39,245 bases of DNA from positions 1 to 39,245 of the forward strand of contig CAZXEJ010000020.1 in NCBI GenBank assembly GCA_964639895.1, written 5' to 3'. The position numbers and the translations under genes were made by a program. Origin of the DNA: CAZXEJ01 sp964639895. Its GTDB lineage: Bacteria; Desulfobacterota_D; UBA1144; Nemesobacterales; JADFKM01. Shown piece by piece: positions 8,748-16,898 of this stretch; position 1 is the stretch's first letter; every line of letters begins with the position of its first letter. The notes beneath the pieces are model-generated. The model worked only from the letters and a program-made list of their open reading frames with translations. It was not told where the DNA came from and did no database searches.

Positions 8748-9526
8748 CCGATATGGCCCCGAAGGTGGAGCTCATATATGACAGAGATTGCCCCAATGTA
8801 GACGAGGCGAGGGCCGAGCTGAAGAAGGCCTTCGACGAGCTGGGTATGGCGCCCAAGTGGATGGAGTGGGAGCGCGGGGATCCGTCGAGCCCCCCCTACG
8901 TGCGCCGCTACGGCTCGCCCACCATCCTGGTCGAAGGCAAGGACGTGGCCGGAGAGATCCCGGCGAAGGACGAGGCGTCGTGCTGTCGCGTGTACGGAGA
9001 CCCCGCGGGCGGACTGCGCCGCGCGCCAAGTGCGGAGATGATCGCACGCGTGTTGAGGACCGTCGGCGGCAAGAGCGGGACGGACGACGATCCATCGCCG
9101 CGGTCCCGTTCTGTATGGGGATTGTCGCTGCCGGTCCTGCCCGCGCTGGGAGCGTCGCTTCTTCCCGTGGGGACGTGTCCCCTCTGCTGGCCGGCCTACG
9201 CGGGGCTGTTGAGTGCTCTGGGGCTCGGCGTGTTGTTGAAGGGAAGCTACATGTTGGCCCTGACGTCCTTTTTCTTTGTGATCGCCGTAGCGGCCCTTGC
9301 CTACAATGCACGTTCGCGGAGAGGATTCGGGCCCTTCTTCGTCGGTCTCGGGGCTGCAGGGCTCGTGCTGGTGGGGAAGTTCCTCCTGCCCGCGCCCCCT
9401 CTCGTCTACGCCGGTGTGGGACTGCTGCTGGTCGCCTCCGCCTGGAACGTGTGGCCGCGCAGGTCACCCGGGGGAGACTCCTGTTCCGCCTGTGCTGCCG
9501 GCGGGGGTGCTACGACGGCCCGATGA
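8744..9526 (+). CDS. Thioredoxin-like domain fused to MerC-like mercury transporter
   Basis: A 260-residue protein whose ATG overlaps the merR stop. Residues 7-105 look like the thioredoxin-fold domain of the 'DF family (seleno)protein' type: 'YDRDCPNVDEARAEL' with Cys16, 'YGSPTILVEGKDVAG' with the cis-Pro position, and Cys80-Cys81. Residues 125-240 have four hydrophobic helices, with 'GTCPLCWPAYAGLLSALG' (Cys145, Cys148) in the first, the arrangement of MerC/MerT inner-membrane Hg(II) carriers. A C-terminal 'CSAC' (Cys247, Cys250) gives a third thiol pair. I infer an inner-membrane Hg(II) uptake or transfer protein in which the soluble domain substitutes for MerP or for cytosolic thiol transfer. 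The fusion is unlike standard MerT or MerC. Family names are from pattern recognition. Confidence 0.75.
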   Translation: MTDMAPKVELIYDRDCPNVDEARAELKKAFDELGMAPKWMEWERGDPSSPPYVRRYGSPTILVEGKDVAGEIPAKDEASCCRVYGDPAGGLRRAPSAEMIARVLRTVGGKSGTDDDPSPRSRSVWGLSLPVLPALGASLLPVGTCPLCWPAYAGLLSALGLGVLLKGSYMLALTSFFFVIAVAALAYNARSRRGFGPFFVGLGAAGLVLVGKFLLPAPPLVYAGVGLLLVASAWNVWPRRSPGGDSCSACAAGGGATTAR

Positions 9527-9571
9527 GAAGGAGTGGAGTTGGTGACGTATACCGCAACGGAGGTGTAAACG

Positions 9572-9841
9572 ATGGACGTAAAACGCAAGGTCGAGGTTTT
9601 CAGTGCGGAGTGCCCGGTCTGCAAAGAGACCATAGACTTGGTAAACCGCGTGGCTTGTCCTTCCTGCGAGGTCAGCATTCTCGACACACGCGATCCGCAG
9701 GTGGCGAAACGGGCCAAGGAGCTCGGGATCCGTTCGGTCCCGGCAGTGGTGATCGACGGCACTCCCGCCGATTGCTGCGCCGGCCGTGGGCCGGACGAGG
9801 AGGCGCTCCGTGCGGCGGGCCTGGGGCGGCCGCTCGGCTGA
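9572..9841 (+). CDS. Small Cys-rich thioredoxin-like protein of the mer-type operon
   Basis: An 89-residue protein with a thioredoxin/glutaredoxin-like fold. The first strand leads to 'CPVC' (Cys14, Cys17), followed by 'CPSC' (Cys29, Cys32), a 'RSVPAVVIDG' strand with the cis-Pro at residue 57, and Cys68-Cys69. It has no signal peptide, so it is probably cytosolic. It follows the MerC-like fusion by 45 bases with no terminator between and is likely in the same operon. Six Cys in 89 residues suggest thiol exchange with Hg(II) or storage of it. It could equally be a general redox protein; the operon position makes the mercury role more likely. Confidence 0.75.
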   Translation: MDVKRKVEVFSAECPVCKETIDLVNRVACPSCEVSILDTRDPQVAKRAKELGIRSVPAVVIDGTPADCCAGRGPDEEALRAAGLGRPLG

Positions 9842-10274
9842 ATCCCCCTTCACCGGCCGGTCATATTCGCCGCACCACCTACCGCTTCTCGCCGCCGTTT
9901 GCGCACCTCGCCGTCGTACGCGGGGAGGGCGCTAGCCGCCGGCCGGCCCTCCGTGGCGGGTACGGCGCTTATCCGGCTTCCCGGAAATGCGTAAGTTACG
10001 TGCCCGCGCGGCCTTTGCGGGGTAAGCCTGCCTATACCGTAGCTTAAGACTCCGCCGCGACGCGTCTTCAGCCGGTGCGCTCCTCCCACGGAGCCCCCCC
10101 CTGCTTATCCCACCGCACTCGGACGGTTGCGATGCCGGTCGTCGTGGGGGCCGTGATGTGGAAGGGATCGGCAGCCGGTAAGGATGAAGGTTGGCCGGGA
10201 GGGCCTTAACCCCGAGGCGGGTCCGGCCGTACAGCGTGCCGCCCCCTTTGCGGCACCGCACGGCCCCGGCGGGC
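9842..10274. other. Gene-free tract with hairpins between convergent genes
   Basis: No credible gene. ACCGGCCGGT (9852-9861) is a palindrome just after the mer-type operon. GGAGGGC (9924-9930) pairs with GCCCTCC (9946-9952). GTGCCGC (10236-10242) pairs with GCGGCAC (10250-10256) 19 bases past the methyltransferase stop. These probably end the two converging transcripts although none has a clear T run. Confidence 0.45.
10236..10256 (-). terminator. Hairpin downstream of the methyltransferase gene
   Basis: GTGCCGC and GCGGCAC are separated by 7 bases, and flanking GGCCGT/ACGGCC can extend the stem. It starts 19 bases after the minus-strand stop at 10275. There is no T tract, so it is a tentative terminator. 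Confidence 0.35.
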
Positions 10275-11069
10275 TCAGGTGTTCTTCAGGGTGAAGAGGC
10301 CGATACCGTCGTTTGCTAGGTTCATCAGATATCGCAGTACGAATTTGTCCACCCTGCCGTGTATGGTTACCTCGGCCCTTCCGGCGTAACTCGTTTTCAG
10401 CTCTTCGAGCGCCTTGTACACCCCCTCCCACGTAAGCGGGTCGTGGAACGCTATGGAGCCTCCTGCTCCCAGAAGGGCCAATGCGTTGCGGAAGTTGTCC
10501 ATCACCGAGCGGTAGGAATGGTTTCCGTCTATGAATATGAAGTCAAACTTTCTGTTCCACGTCCCGTCGATCTTATCAATGCTGTTCAGGATCCCATCCA
10601 CTTCCCTACGCTCTAGGCGCGGTTCGAACGCCTCGTAGTCTTCGTAAACGCCTTCGTCGTAGTTGCCGAAGAAGGCGGTCTTGATCTCGAGCCGTCCGGG
10701 GACGAAGTCGGCGTTTAGTTTCTCGAGGAACCGTCTGGGATTGTCGTAGATTCGGTGTCTTATGTTGGGGTCGACCGAGGTCACACGGGCGTCCCAAGGG
10801 GAAGTTGTCTCGAGAAGCCACCTGGTGGAGAGGCCCAGGAAAGAGCCCACCTCGAGGATCGTCCTCGTTCTGTGTTTTTCCAAGAGGGCTTTAAGTATGT
10901 AGGCGTCGGACGGTTTGATGCTCCCGTGTAGGGCGTGGATGAATCTGACCTCCATGGGATAGGGGACGTCGCTTTCTTCTATCAACGCCAGGAGCTCCCC
11001 GCGTATCGACCGAAACCACTTGAGGCTCCCCAGGAGGTCCGGAATGTTGAGAGTGGTGAAAAAGTTCAT
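10275..11069 (-). CDS. Class I SAM-dependent methyltransferase (Methyltransf_24-like)
   Basis: A 264-residue cytosolic enzyme predicted to transfer a methyl group from S-adenosylmethionine to an unknown acceptor. Motif I is 'ILEVGSFLGLSTRWLL' (about residues 70-85), an acidic loop follows at 'VTSVDPNIRH', and 'FDFIFIDGNHSYRSVMDNF' with 'GGSIAFHD' forms the post-II/III region characteristic of the PF13578 group, which often acts on sugars or antibiotics. The start ATG has no strong Shine-Dalgarno, and the 40 bases upstream are AT-rich. It stands alone between gene-free tracts, so the context gives no substrate. The family is fairly sure, the substrate unknown. Confidence 0.85.
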   Translation of the reverse strand: MNFFTTLNIPDLLGSLKWFRSIRGELLALIEESDVPYPMEVRFIHALHGSIKPSDAYILKALLEKHRTRTILEVGSFLGLSTRWLLETTSPWDARVTSVDPNIRHRIYDNPRRFLEKLNADFVPGRLEIKTAFFGNYDEGVYEDYEAFEPRLERREVDGILNSIDKIDGTWNRKFDFIFIDGNHSYRSVMDNFRNALALLGAGGSIAFHDPLTWEGVYKALEELKTSYAGRAEVTIHGRVDKFVLRYLMNLANDGIGLFTLKNT

Positions 11070-12121
11070 AATTTGGATACCTAAAATATACTCCCAAGAC
11101 AGCTGGATGGTAAGGGGTCCTAAACGGCGTGCCGGGCTCAGTCGTGCCGACGTCCTTGCCCGTGCCCCCGGCCCTCTCGGTCCGTGCCGTCTTGCACCCC
11201 CTGGGTGGAGGGGGCGTTTGGATGGCGCTTCTGATGCGGTGAAGCCGGACTCTACTGTAACCAGGCCCCATTGAGCAGAGATGCGTATTCCGGGGCCGCG
11301 CTCTCAGCGGCGTGCGCGGCCGCGTGGGGCCGCCGTCCTGGGAGTTTCCACGACCGGAGCGTGAGAGGGGCATTGCGCCGAGGTGTATGGGCGTTCCGCG
11401 GTCATCCAAGGCTCAAGGGGAAGATGGGTATTGTGACATGCCATGCCGCGGTTCGGTCGCCCGGCCGTTGCCAAGGCGGTGTGAGGGGGGCATGCTTTGG
11501 TGCTTGTTGCCGTAAGTGCAGTCGAATGACGCTTCGTCCCCCGTGGCGCGATCGAAACCGCCCCATGGTAAGGCTCTCGGGTTTCGTGTTCAGTTGCGGG
11601 GGCGGCCCAAGGCCCTGGAGGAAGTGCCGACGAGGGCGGCCGCTCGAGAGAGGGGGGTATGTGTGGGCAATGTGATAAGGGACGCCAAGCCGCCTCTCCC
11701 CCTGCTTGCGATCGGTGGTACGCCCCGTGCGGCCGCGGCGTCTCTGGGGGGCTCACGGCGGGGTGGGGCTCAGGCGCTTGATCGATGAAGGTCGAAGCGG
11801 CCCCCCCTTGGCCCTTCCGTCCGGTTTGCCGCCTTCGACCACCTTAGGGGCGGGCTTCCATCCCAGGCGCCCACGGGTTCCGTGACAGCGGATAGGGCCG
11901 CGGCCGGATGCGCTATGAAGGGAGCTTCGGCCTGCGGCAAGGTACATTGTGGGTGTGACGTCTCTCTGGCGGTGCTCGGAGACGCTATGTTACGGTGTGG
12001 AGTAGACGGGAACAAGCTCAGGGGAGAACGACCTGCGTCCCGGCGCAGGCGCTTGAGGGCAGTGCCGAGGGGGTCACGGTGTGGGAACCGGACCCCCCTC
12101 GGCCTTTATACGCCGTTTTCG
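11070..12121. other. Gene-free tract downstream of secreted cassette 2
   Basis: Just over 1 kb with no credible gene. The first 40 bases are AT-rich and serve as the upstream region of the methyltransferase gene. The rest is GC-rich with overlapping shadow frames. A long hairpin lies at 12064-12103. Confidence 0.5.
12064..12103 (-). terminator. Long GC-rich hairpin just after secreted cassette 2
   Basis: GCCGAGGGGGTC (12064-12075) pairs with GACCCCCCTCGGC (12091-12103) with one bulged base, and CGGT/ACCG extends the stem inside. It begins 18 bases past the stop of the minus-strand gene ending at 12122. No T run follows on the minus strand, so it may be a transcript-end stabiliser rather than a standard terminator. 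Confidence 0.5.
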
Positions 12122-13483
12122 CTACTTGCCGCGGCGCCTTCTCCTCAACGCTCCCAGTCCCAAGGCGAATACAGGCAACAACATGGGCAGCACCACGTTG
12201 GCAGCCGCCGTGCCCGTTCCAACGACACCGACTACGGCGCATCCGCCACCGCCGCCGCCACCGCCTGTGGGTGAGGGCGAAGGTGAAGCGGTGCCGCCAC
12301 CGCCTGTGGGCGAGGGCGAGGGAGTAGGTGTGGGCGTTGGTGTCGGCAGGGGTGTGTCGCTTACTGGGAGTGCGTCGTCTATACCCAACCGTGCGAAACA
12401 AGCCGTAAACTGCGGGCAGCTCTCTATCTGCTCGTCGGCGTCGAATATGTCGGGGAAATATGTCGCGTTGGCGGCCACAGGGGTGTAGCCCTGCGTCGGG
12501 ACGTCGCTGTACGAGTCTGCTATGCTGAGGAGGACGAGGTCGCTGCGGGCCGCGATGGAGTCCGGCTTGGTGGAGAAGTTCTGATCCAGCACCAGGGGTG
12601 GCACTGTATTATTCTCCCAGAAGCACACCGTGCCGTCCAGTATCTCGGCTCCCGAGGGAACGACTGTGTCTGGGCATGTACTTTGTGATGTTGAGATCGT
12701 TCCTCTTCTCCAGAGGTTGACCCCGTATTCTGTTCTGTTCGTCGCGTCCTGTATCCTTTCCGTGGCATACAGTCTCGTCGGCGTGGAAAAGTTGGGGAAA
12801 TTGATAGCACGGTTGTCGACACCGCAGGCCACCACCGGGGTTATGACCACTATCCCCTCCTTGCCCTGGAGGACACTCTCCGTTATGTCCTGGCCGGTGT
12901 TCGTGACCAGGTCGCCGAAGTCGTAGATATGGGTGTCGCCCGGCGTATATAAGTCGCAGAAGTTCTTTATCTCTAGACAGCTTTCATCCAGTATTTGGAC
13001 GTGGACGCTCAGCGGGGCGGGCAGACAGCCCGGATCCGACTGGGTACATGCCTCCCCCGTGGGTGTGACCCCTCCCAGCGCTGTGAAATGCTCACTAGCA
13101 AAGGCGGTGTTGGTGTATTGGAGATAGGTGTTTCTCCCGCCTTTTTGGCTCCACCAGCCGATCACTTGGACTGCAGTGGTGGTGGTGTTGGTGCCGGTAG
13201 GCGCAACTCCTGAGGCCTTGGAGTTGTAGAGCCAGTCGAGGTCGCCGTAGACGGCTCCGTCGGGGGAGGACGTCTCGAATGTCCCCAGCAACCCGGCGGT
13301 GAAATCCGGCTCCGGGACACCTGCCGTTGCGTCCAACCTGAGCCACCCGGTGTCGAAAGACACTCCTGGACAGATGCTCTGTGCCATCGTTGTGGATCCC
13401 CATCCCAGAATCGCCAACACCGCGGCTAAAGCGAGGGTCACCGCGACCCTTGCCGTCGTAATGTTGAGTATTTTCGGTTGCAT
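12122..13483 (-). CDS. Secreted protein with LTPxDTH-type domain and Gly-Cys/Arg sorting tail (cassette 2)
   Basis: A 453-residue exported protein, paralogue of 1829-3280. I start it at the ATG at 13483, with GGAGG 7 bases upstream, because the open frame 5' of it is not signal-like. The signal peptide runs to about residue 35 ('LAILGWGSTTMAQS'). The mature protein begins 'ICPGVSFDTGWLRLD' (compare 'VCPGVPFGTGWLRFD' in the paralogue) and keeps 'IGWWSQKGGRNTYLQYTN', 'VHVQILDESC' and 'DTHIYDFGDLVTNTGQDITES', here with 'YTPGDTH' in place of 'LTPLDTH'. A Pro-Thr linker, a Gly run, Cys and a hydrophobic helix end in LRRRRRGK. It lies 69 bases after its partner gene. Function unknown; surface attachment through the tail is inferred. 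Confidence 0.85.
   Translation of the reverse strand: MQPKILNITTARVAVTLALAAVLAILGWGSTTMAQSICPGVSFDTGWLRLDATAGVPEPDFTAGLLGTFETSSPDGAVYGDLDWLYNSKASGVAPTGTNTTTTAVQVIGWWSQKGGRNTYLQYTNTAFASEHFTALGGVTPTGEACTQSDPGCLPAPLSVHVQILDESCLEIKNFCDLYTPGDTHIYDFGDLVTNTGQDITESVLQGKEGIVVITPVVACGVDNRAINFPNFSTPTRLYATERIQDATNRTEYGVNLWRRGTISTSQSTCPDTVVPSGAEILDGTVCFWENNTVPPLVLDQNFSTKPDSIAARSDLVLLSIADSYSDVPTQGYTPVAANATYFPDIFDADEQIESCPQFTACFARLGIDDALPVSDTPLPTPTPTPTPSPSPTGGGGTASPSPSPTGGGGGGGGCAVVGVVGTGTAAANVVLPMLLPVFALGLGALRRRRRGK
12306..12348. repeat. Hexamer-type repeat encoding the Pro-Thr linker
   Basis: Degenerate GTGGGC/GAGGGC/GTAGGT units on the plus strand encode Pro-Thr and Pro-Ser dipeptides of the minus-strand gene. 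Shorter than the copy at 2013-2059. Confidence 0.65.
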
Positions 13484-13552
13484 CGTTTGTCCTCCCGTTT
13501 CTATCTTTAGAAGACTAATGAGTATTCTCTCCATCTGCATGGACGCCCTGTG

Positions 13553-14503
13553 CTATAGAGGCGGCAGAGGAACGACATACCAGGAATCCATGCTTCCGAA
13601 GTCTCCGTTGTTGTTGAGCCCCACGAAGCCTGCGTAGCCTAAGCCCTCGCCCCCAAAAGGGATAGAGGAGAGTGAAAGCTCCACGTACCCCGCCGGCTCC
13701 GAACCCAAACACATCGAGGGTCCCCCTTGGCTGTTCCCTATCAGCTCGTTGATGCCGAAGTCGAGCGCGGTTTCGATTCCCGGGAACAATGGCTCACCAA
13801 AGGGGCAGCCCAAGAAGAGGTCGGGGCACGAAATGGGGTTTTCGTTCTCGTCGAAGAGTGTGACCCGTAGTACGCTGGGGATGGGGAAGACGCTGTTTCC
13901 ATTCCTCACGAGGGGGACGATTACCACATCGCTTGACGTTGTGGTTCCGAGATCGCTGAAGTTGAAATAGAACACTGGAATGCGTGGGGAGGAGGATGCG
14001 AACAAGCCGGCCGAGTTCGTCCTGTAGCGGTATCCGGCGGGGTCGTCGACGGTGAAGTTGCCCGTGAGAGTGCCGTTTGAATCGAAGGAATCGTCCGCCC
14101 CGACGGCAAGCACCGCCAGGATGCCGTGTCCACCGGAGAGGTCGGGAGCGGCCAGGGGAGAGCCGTTGTTGCGGGTGAGGGCCGACAAATCGTACACGTG
14201 GGTGTCGAACGGGGTGAGGTCGTCAAAGAAATCGAACTCGGCGCACTCCTGGTCGGAGGCGGTGAATACCTGGACGTGGATTCGCTGCGGGGTGGGATTG
14301 GGGTTGGTAACTTGTACCATGCTGGTCCTGCCGCCCCTCAAGTCCCAGAAGCTGACCAGCACGGGCGCACCAAGGTCCGTCCGAGGTATCCCGGAAATCG
14401 TGGGGATTCCCCCGAAAGCTTTCTCCGGCGAAACAAGGGGCGTTAAGGCAAGCGCCGCTGCCAAGACTATGGGCGTCGCTACGGATATGAGCGCTCTGTT
14501 CAT
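13553..14503 (-). CDS. Secreted LTPxDTH-domain protein without sorting tail (cassette 2, first gene)
   Basis: A 316-residue exported protein and paralogue of 3341-4393. The ATG at 14503 is chosen over an upstream in-frame start because GGGGAGG lies about 7 bases before it and a signal peptide follows ('MNRALISVATPIVLAAALAL'). The shared core is 'VLVSFWDLRGGRTSMVQVTN', 'RIHVQVFTASDQEC', 'LTPFDTHVYDLSAL', 'GGHGILAVLAV', 'YRTNSAGL' and 'GGPSMCLG'. It lacks linker and tail. As in cassette 1 it is followed closely by the anchored paralogue, so the gene order is conserved in both cassettes. I have no function for it. Confidence 0.85.
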   Translation of the reverse strand: MNRALISVATPIVLAAALALTPLVSPEKAFGGIPTISGIPRTDLGAPVLVSFWDLRGGRTSMVQVTNPNPTPQRIHVQVFTASDQECAEFDFFDDLTPFDTHVYDLSALTRNNGSPLAAPDLSGGHGILAVLAVGADDSFDSNGTLTGNFTVDDPAGYRYRTNSAGLFASSSPRIPVFYFNFSDLGTTTSSDVVIVPLVRNGNSVFPIPSVLRVTLFDENENPISCPDLFLGCPFGEPLFPGIETALDFGINELIGNSQGGPSMCLGSEPAGYVELSLSSIPFGGEGLGYAGFVGLNNNGDFGSMDSWYVVPLPPL

Positions 14504-14615
14504 GGTTGGATCCTCCCCAGGACTTGGAGTTGAGGGCACACCAAGCCCCTATGGATTGTTACTAGGAAGTGGTGAGAGAGACCATCCTCAATCCTCCCAC
14601 ATTCCATCGCCCCAA

Positions 14616-14644
14616 ATTCTAGCTCGATTTAAGGTCGATTGCAA
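14616..14644 (-). promoter_or_regulatory. Promoter candidate for secreted cassette 2
   Basis: On the minus strand TTGCAA (14639-14644) and TAGAAT (14616-14621) are 17 bases apart, in an AT-rich patch about 100 bases upstream of the start at 14503. The GCTAGAAT element also occurs upstream of cassette 1. Confidence 0.45.
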
Positions 14645-14727
14645 TATATCTTATCTTACATTCACATTCGGCATATTTTTGGCTTGATCGCGCCGGTCCC
14701 CCCTCGCGCCTCACCTCTTCTGCCGCA

Positions 14728-16725
14728 CTACGTCTCCTTCACCGCTCTCGCCGTCACGCGCCGCAGCAGAACAAGCAGTGCCGCCCACTCCAGTGGAAGC
14801 GGGGCCCCGTTCATGGGTGCGTCGGCTAGCGCACAGCCTCCTCCACCACCGCCCGTTTTCAAGGGGGGAGATGGTGTCGGCGTGGGGGTTGGAGTGGGGG
14901 TAGGGGTGGCAGCGGCCGCCGCCTCGACGGCCGCAACCGCATCCACGAGGCCCCATCCCCAGGCGCTGCTCGGTGCCGCCGATCCGGATGGCTCGTTGCC
15001 GCTCGTCTCCATGGGGGCGAGCGACGGCAGGTCGAGTGCAGTCTCCTTCAACAGCACGCTCACCTCGGAGGGGGCGAGCCCGGGGTTGGCCTCGAGCATA
15101 AGGGCGGCTATACCTGCTACGTGGGGGGCGCCGGCCGAGGTGCCGCAGAAGGGATTAGGGAAGCCGCCCGCTCCCGACGTGGCTACGCCGTCCGGAGCCA
15201 CGACGTCGGGTTTGGGCCTTTTTTCCGGGGAGGGGAAGAACACGGTCGAGGGGCCGCGCGAGCTGAATTCCTCCACCTCCCAGGGGCCCGCAGCGGGTGA
15301 ACAGATACCTTCTTCCGTGGCCGGTACGGCCCCAACGGTGACGGCCTCGGCCACGGCATGGTGGCCGACGATGCTGTCGCCGGGGACGTTGTAGTCCTGG
15401 ATCAGGACGGGGCCGCTGAAGAATATCTCGAGCTCGCGCGGCTCACCCGATACGCGGTCTACTGCGAGGGCGAGCAGGGCGGGCTCGTCGAGCGGCGGAA
15501 TGTAGACCACCTCTATTGGATCGTCGTTTCCGTTCTGTACGGTCGAACCGGTCGTCGTCGCGAGGGTCTCGGTGTCGACGACCCAGAGGTCATAGTCGTT
15601 CGACGAGGCTCCGAAGGGGTCGTTCCATTGCAGTACAATCGTTAGGTCACCAGTCGTTAGCAGGGGAAGCCACGAGGACGGTTCTCTGCCCGCGGCTAGT
15701 CCGAAATCGTGCAGGTCGTCCTCGGCGCCCGAGGCCGCGGGGTTTGTATCCACGTAGCGGGCCTGGTAATGACGGTCGGCGTCGTTTCCGGCCGCAGTCA
15801 CGTAGATCACCCCTTGTTCCACCGCCGAGCGCACCCGGTCGGCCACAATGCCATCTTCGAAGAAGGGTTCTCCGTAGAAGATCACGTCGTCGACGATGAC
15901 ATCGACGCCGGCATCAAGAAGGAAGTCCACTCCGGCCAGGAATTCGAGGCTTGTCCTGAGGCCGGAGAAGTAGAGCTCGGCCCCCGGGGCGATGTCGTGA
16001 ACTATTTCCATGAGCGCCGTTCCCTCGTCCCCGCTGCCGGGGCGTAGGGGATTTACCGTCACCGTGGGGGGAAGGTCGCCCGTGGCCTGGGCTGCGGCTA
16101 GGTTGTCGGCCCCGTCCGATAAGACTCCGACGCGGACGCCGGAGCCGGTGAGTCCCAACTCGCTTCTTACCCGGTCGGCCCCGACCAGTGCGTCGCCCTC
16201 CGTCGTCCAGGCCCCCGTGCCGAAACGCGCGTAGACGGGCGGGGCTATACGTACGACGAAATCGAGCGAGGCTAGCTCGCCCACCTCCTCGAGGGGTATC
16301 CAGCCCTGTACGATACCGTGGTCTACGTCGGAGATCTCCACCTTCATGCCCCCCCTCCTCAACAGAGAGAGCGTCTCGCCGTCAAGGCGCGTGACGTAGA
16401 CGTAGCACTGCACGTTGCCGTCCTCGTCCACCTGGACGAGCGGCGTGGAGAGAGCGCGCGGTGGTGACTCCGGGCCTTCGGAGCGTGTGTTGGAAAGCCC
16501 CTGGAACCTTCTTACGGCTTCACGCACCAAGGGACTCACCTTGTTCTCCGCCACACCGGCGGCCCAGGAGGGCGGGGCCGCTGTGAATACCGGGGCGAGC
16601 CCCAACGCAAGCGCCGCGGCGATGAGGAGGGCCGTCGTTCGGGACGCGCGGTCCCGTCGTGTACTCCCTGGCACTGCTACGTACACCCATCGGGCGTGCC
16701 CGGTCTCGCTTCCCTCTCCGCTCAC
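14728..16725 (-). CDS. Exported subtilase-like protein (S8-type fold, Glu at the His position) with sorting tail
   Basis: A 665-residue protein. The GTG start lacks a clear ribosome site and could be a few codons further in; a signal-like hydrophobic segment follows ('TALLIAAALALGLAPV'). The subtilisin-type core shows Asp204 in 'GVLSDGADN', Asn in 'YVTAAGND' and Ser530 in 'CGTSAGAPHVAGIAALM'. Where ordinary S8 enzymes have HGTxVA this protein has 'GDEGTALMEIVHD', so Glu234 occupies the His position. A Ser-Glu-Asp set is known from sedolisins (S53). A beta-sandwich-like stretch lies inside the core ('VLQWNDPFGASSNDYDLWVV'). The C-terminus is a Pro-Thr linker, six Gly, Cys, hydrophobic helix and basic end. 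Probably a surface or secreted protease, but activity is not assured. Paralogue of 26250-28274. Confidence 0.85.
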   Translation of the reverse strand: MSGEGSETGHARWVYVAVPGSTRRDRASRTTALLIAAALALGLAPVFTAAPPSWAAGVAENKVSPLVREAVRRFQGLSNTRSEGPESPPRALSTPLVQVDEDGNVQCYVYVTRLDGETLSLLRRGGMKVEISDVDHGIVQGWIPLEEVGELASLDFVVRIAPPVYARFGTGAWTTEGDALVGADRVRSELGLTGSGVRVGVLSDGADNLAAAQATGDLPPTVTVNPLRPGSGDEGTALMEIVHDIAPGAELYFSGLRTSLEFLAGVDFLLDAGVDVIVDDVIFYGEPFFEDGIVADRVRSAVEQGVIYVTAAGNDADRHYQARYVDTNPAASGAEDDLHDFGLAAGREPSSWLPLLTTGDLTIVLQWNDPFGASSNDYDLWVVDTETLATTTGSTVQNGNDDPIEVVYIPPLDEPALLALAVDRVSGEPRELEIFFSGPVLIQDYNVPGDSIVGHHAVAEAVTVGAVPATEEGICSPAAGPWEVEEFSSRGPSTVFFPSPEKRPKPDVVAPDGVATSGAGGFPNPFCGTSAGAPHVAGIAALMLEANPGLAPSEVSVLLKETALDLPSLAPMETSGNEPSGSAAPSSAWGWGLVDAVAAVEAAAAATPTPTPTPTPTPSPPLKTGGGGGGCALADAPMNGAPLPLEWAALLVLLRRVTARAVKET
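14872..14909. repeat. Hexamer-type repeat encoding a Pro-Thr linker
   Basis: GTGGGG/GTTGGA/GTAGGG-like units on the plus strand encode Pro-Thr dipeptides before the Gly run of the minus-strand protease-like gene. Confidence 0.65.
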
Positions 16726-16898
16726 TCTGCGTGCAAGGGACCCACGCCGGCGATGGGGGAGCGGGCACGGTGGATGGAACTATTATAGAATACGGCGGTG
16801 TGGTTGGCTATTGCTTGCGCCTGAGGCGGCTTACGAGGAGGTGTCCCGTCTGCGGTGGAGAGGGTATGCGGGCCGCACGCGCCCCCTCGATTGGGGTC

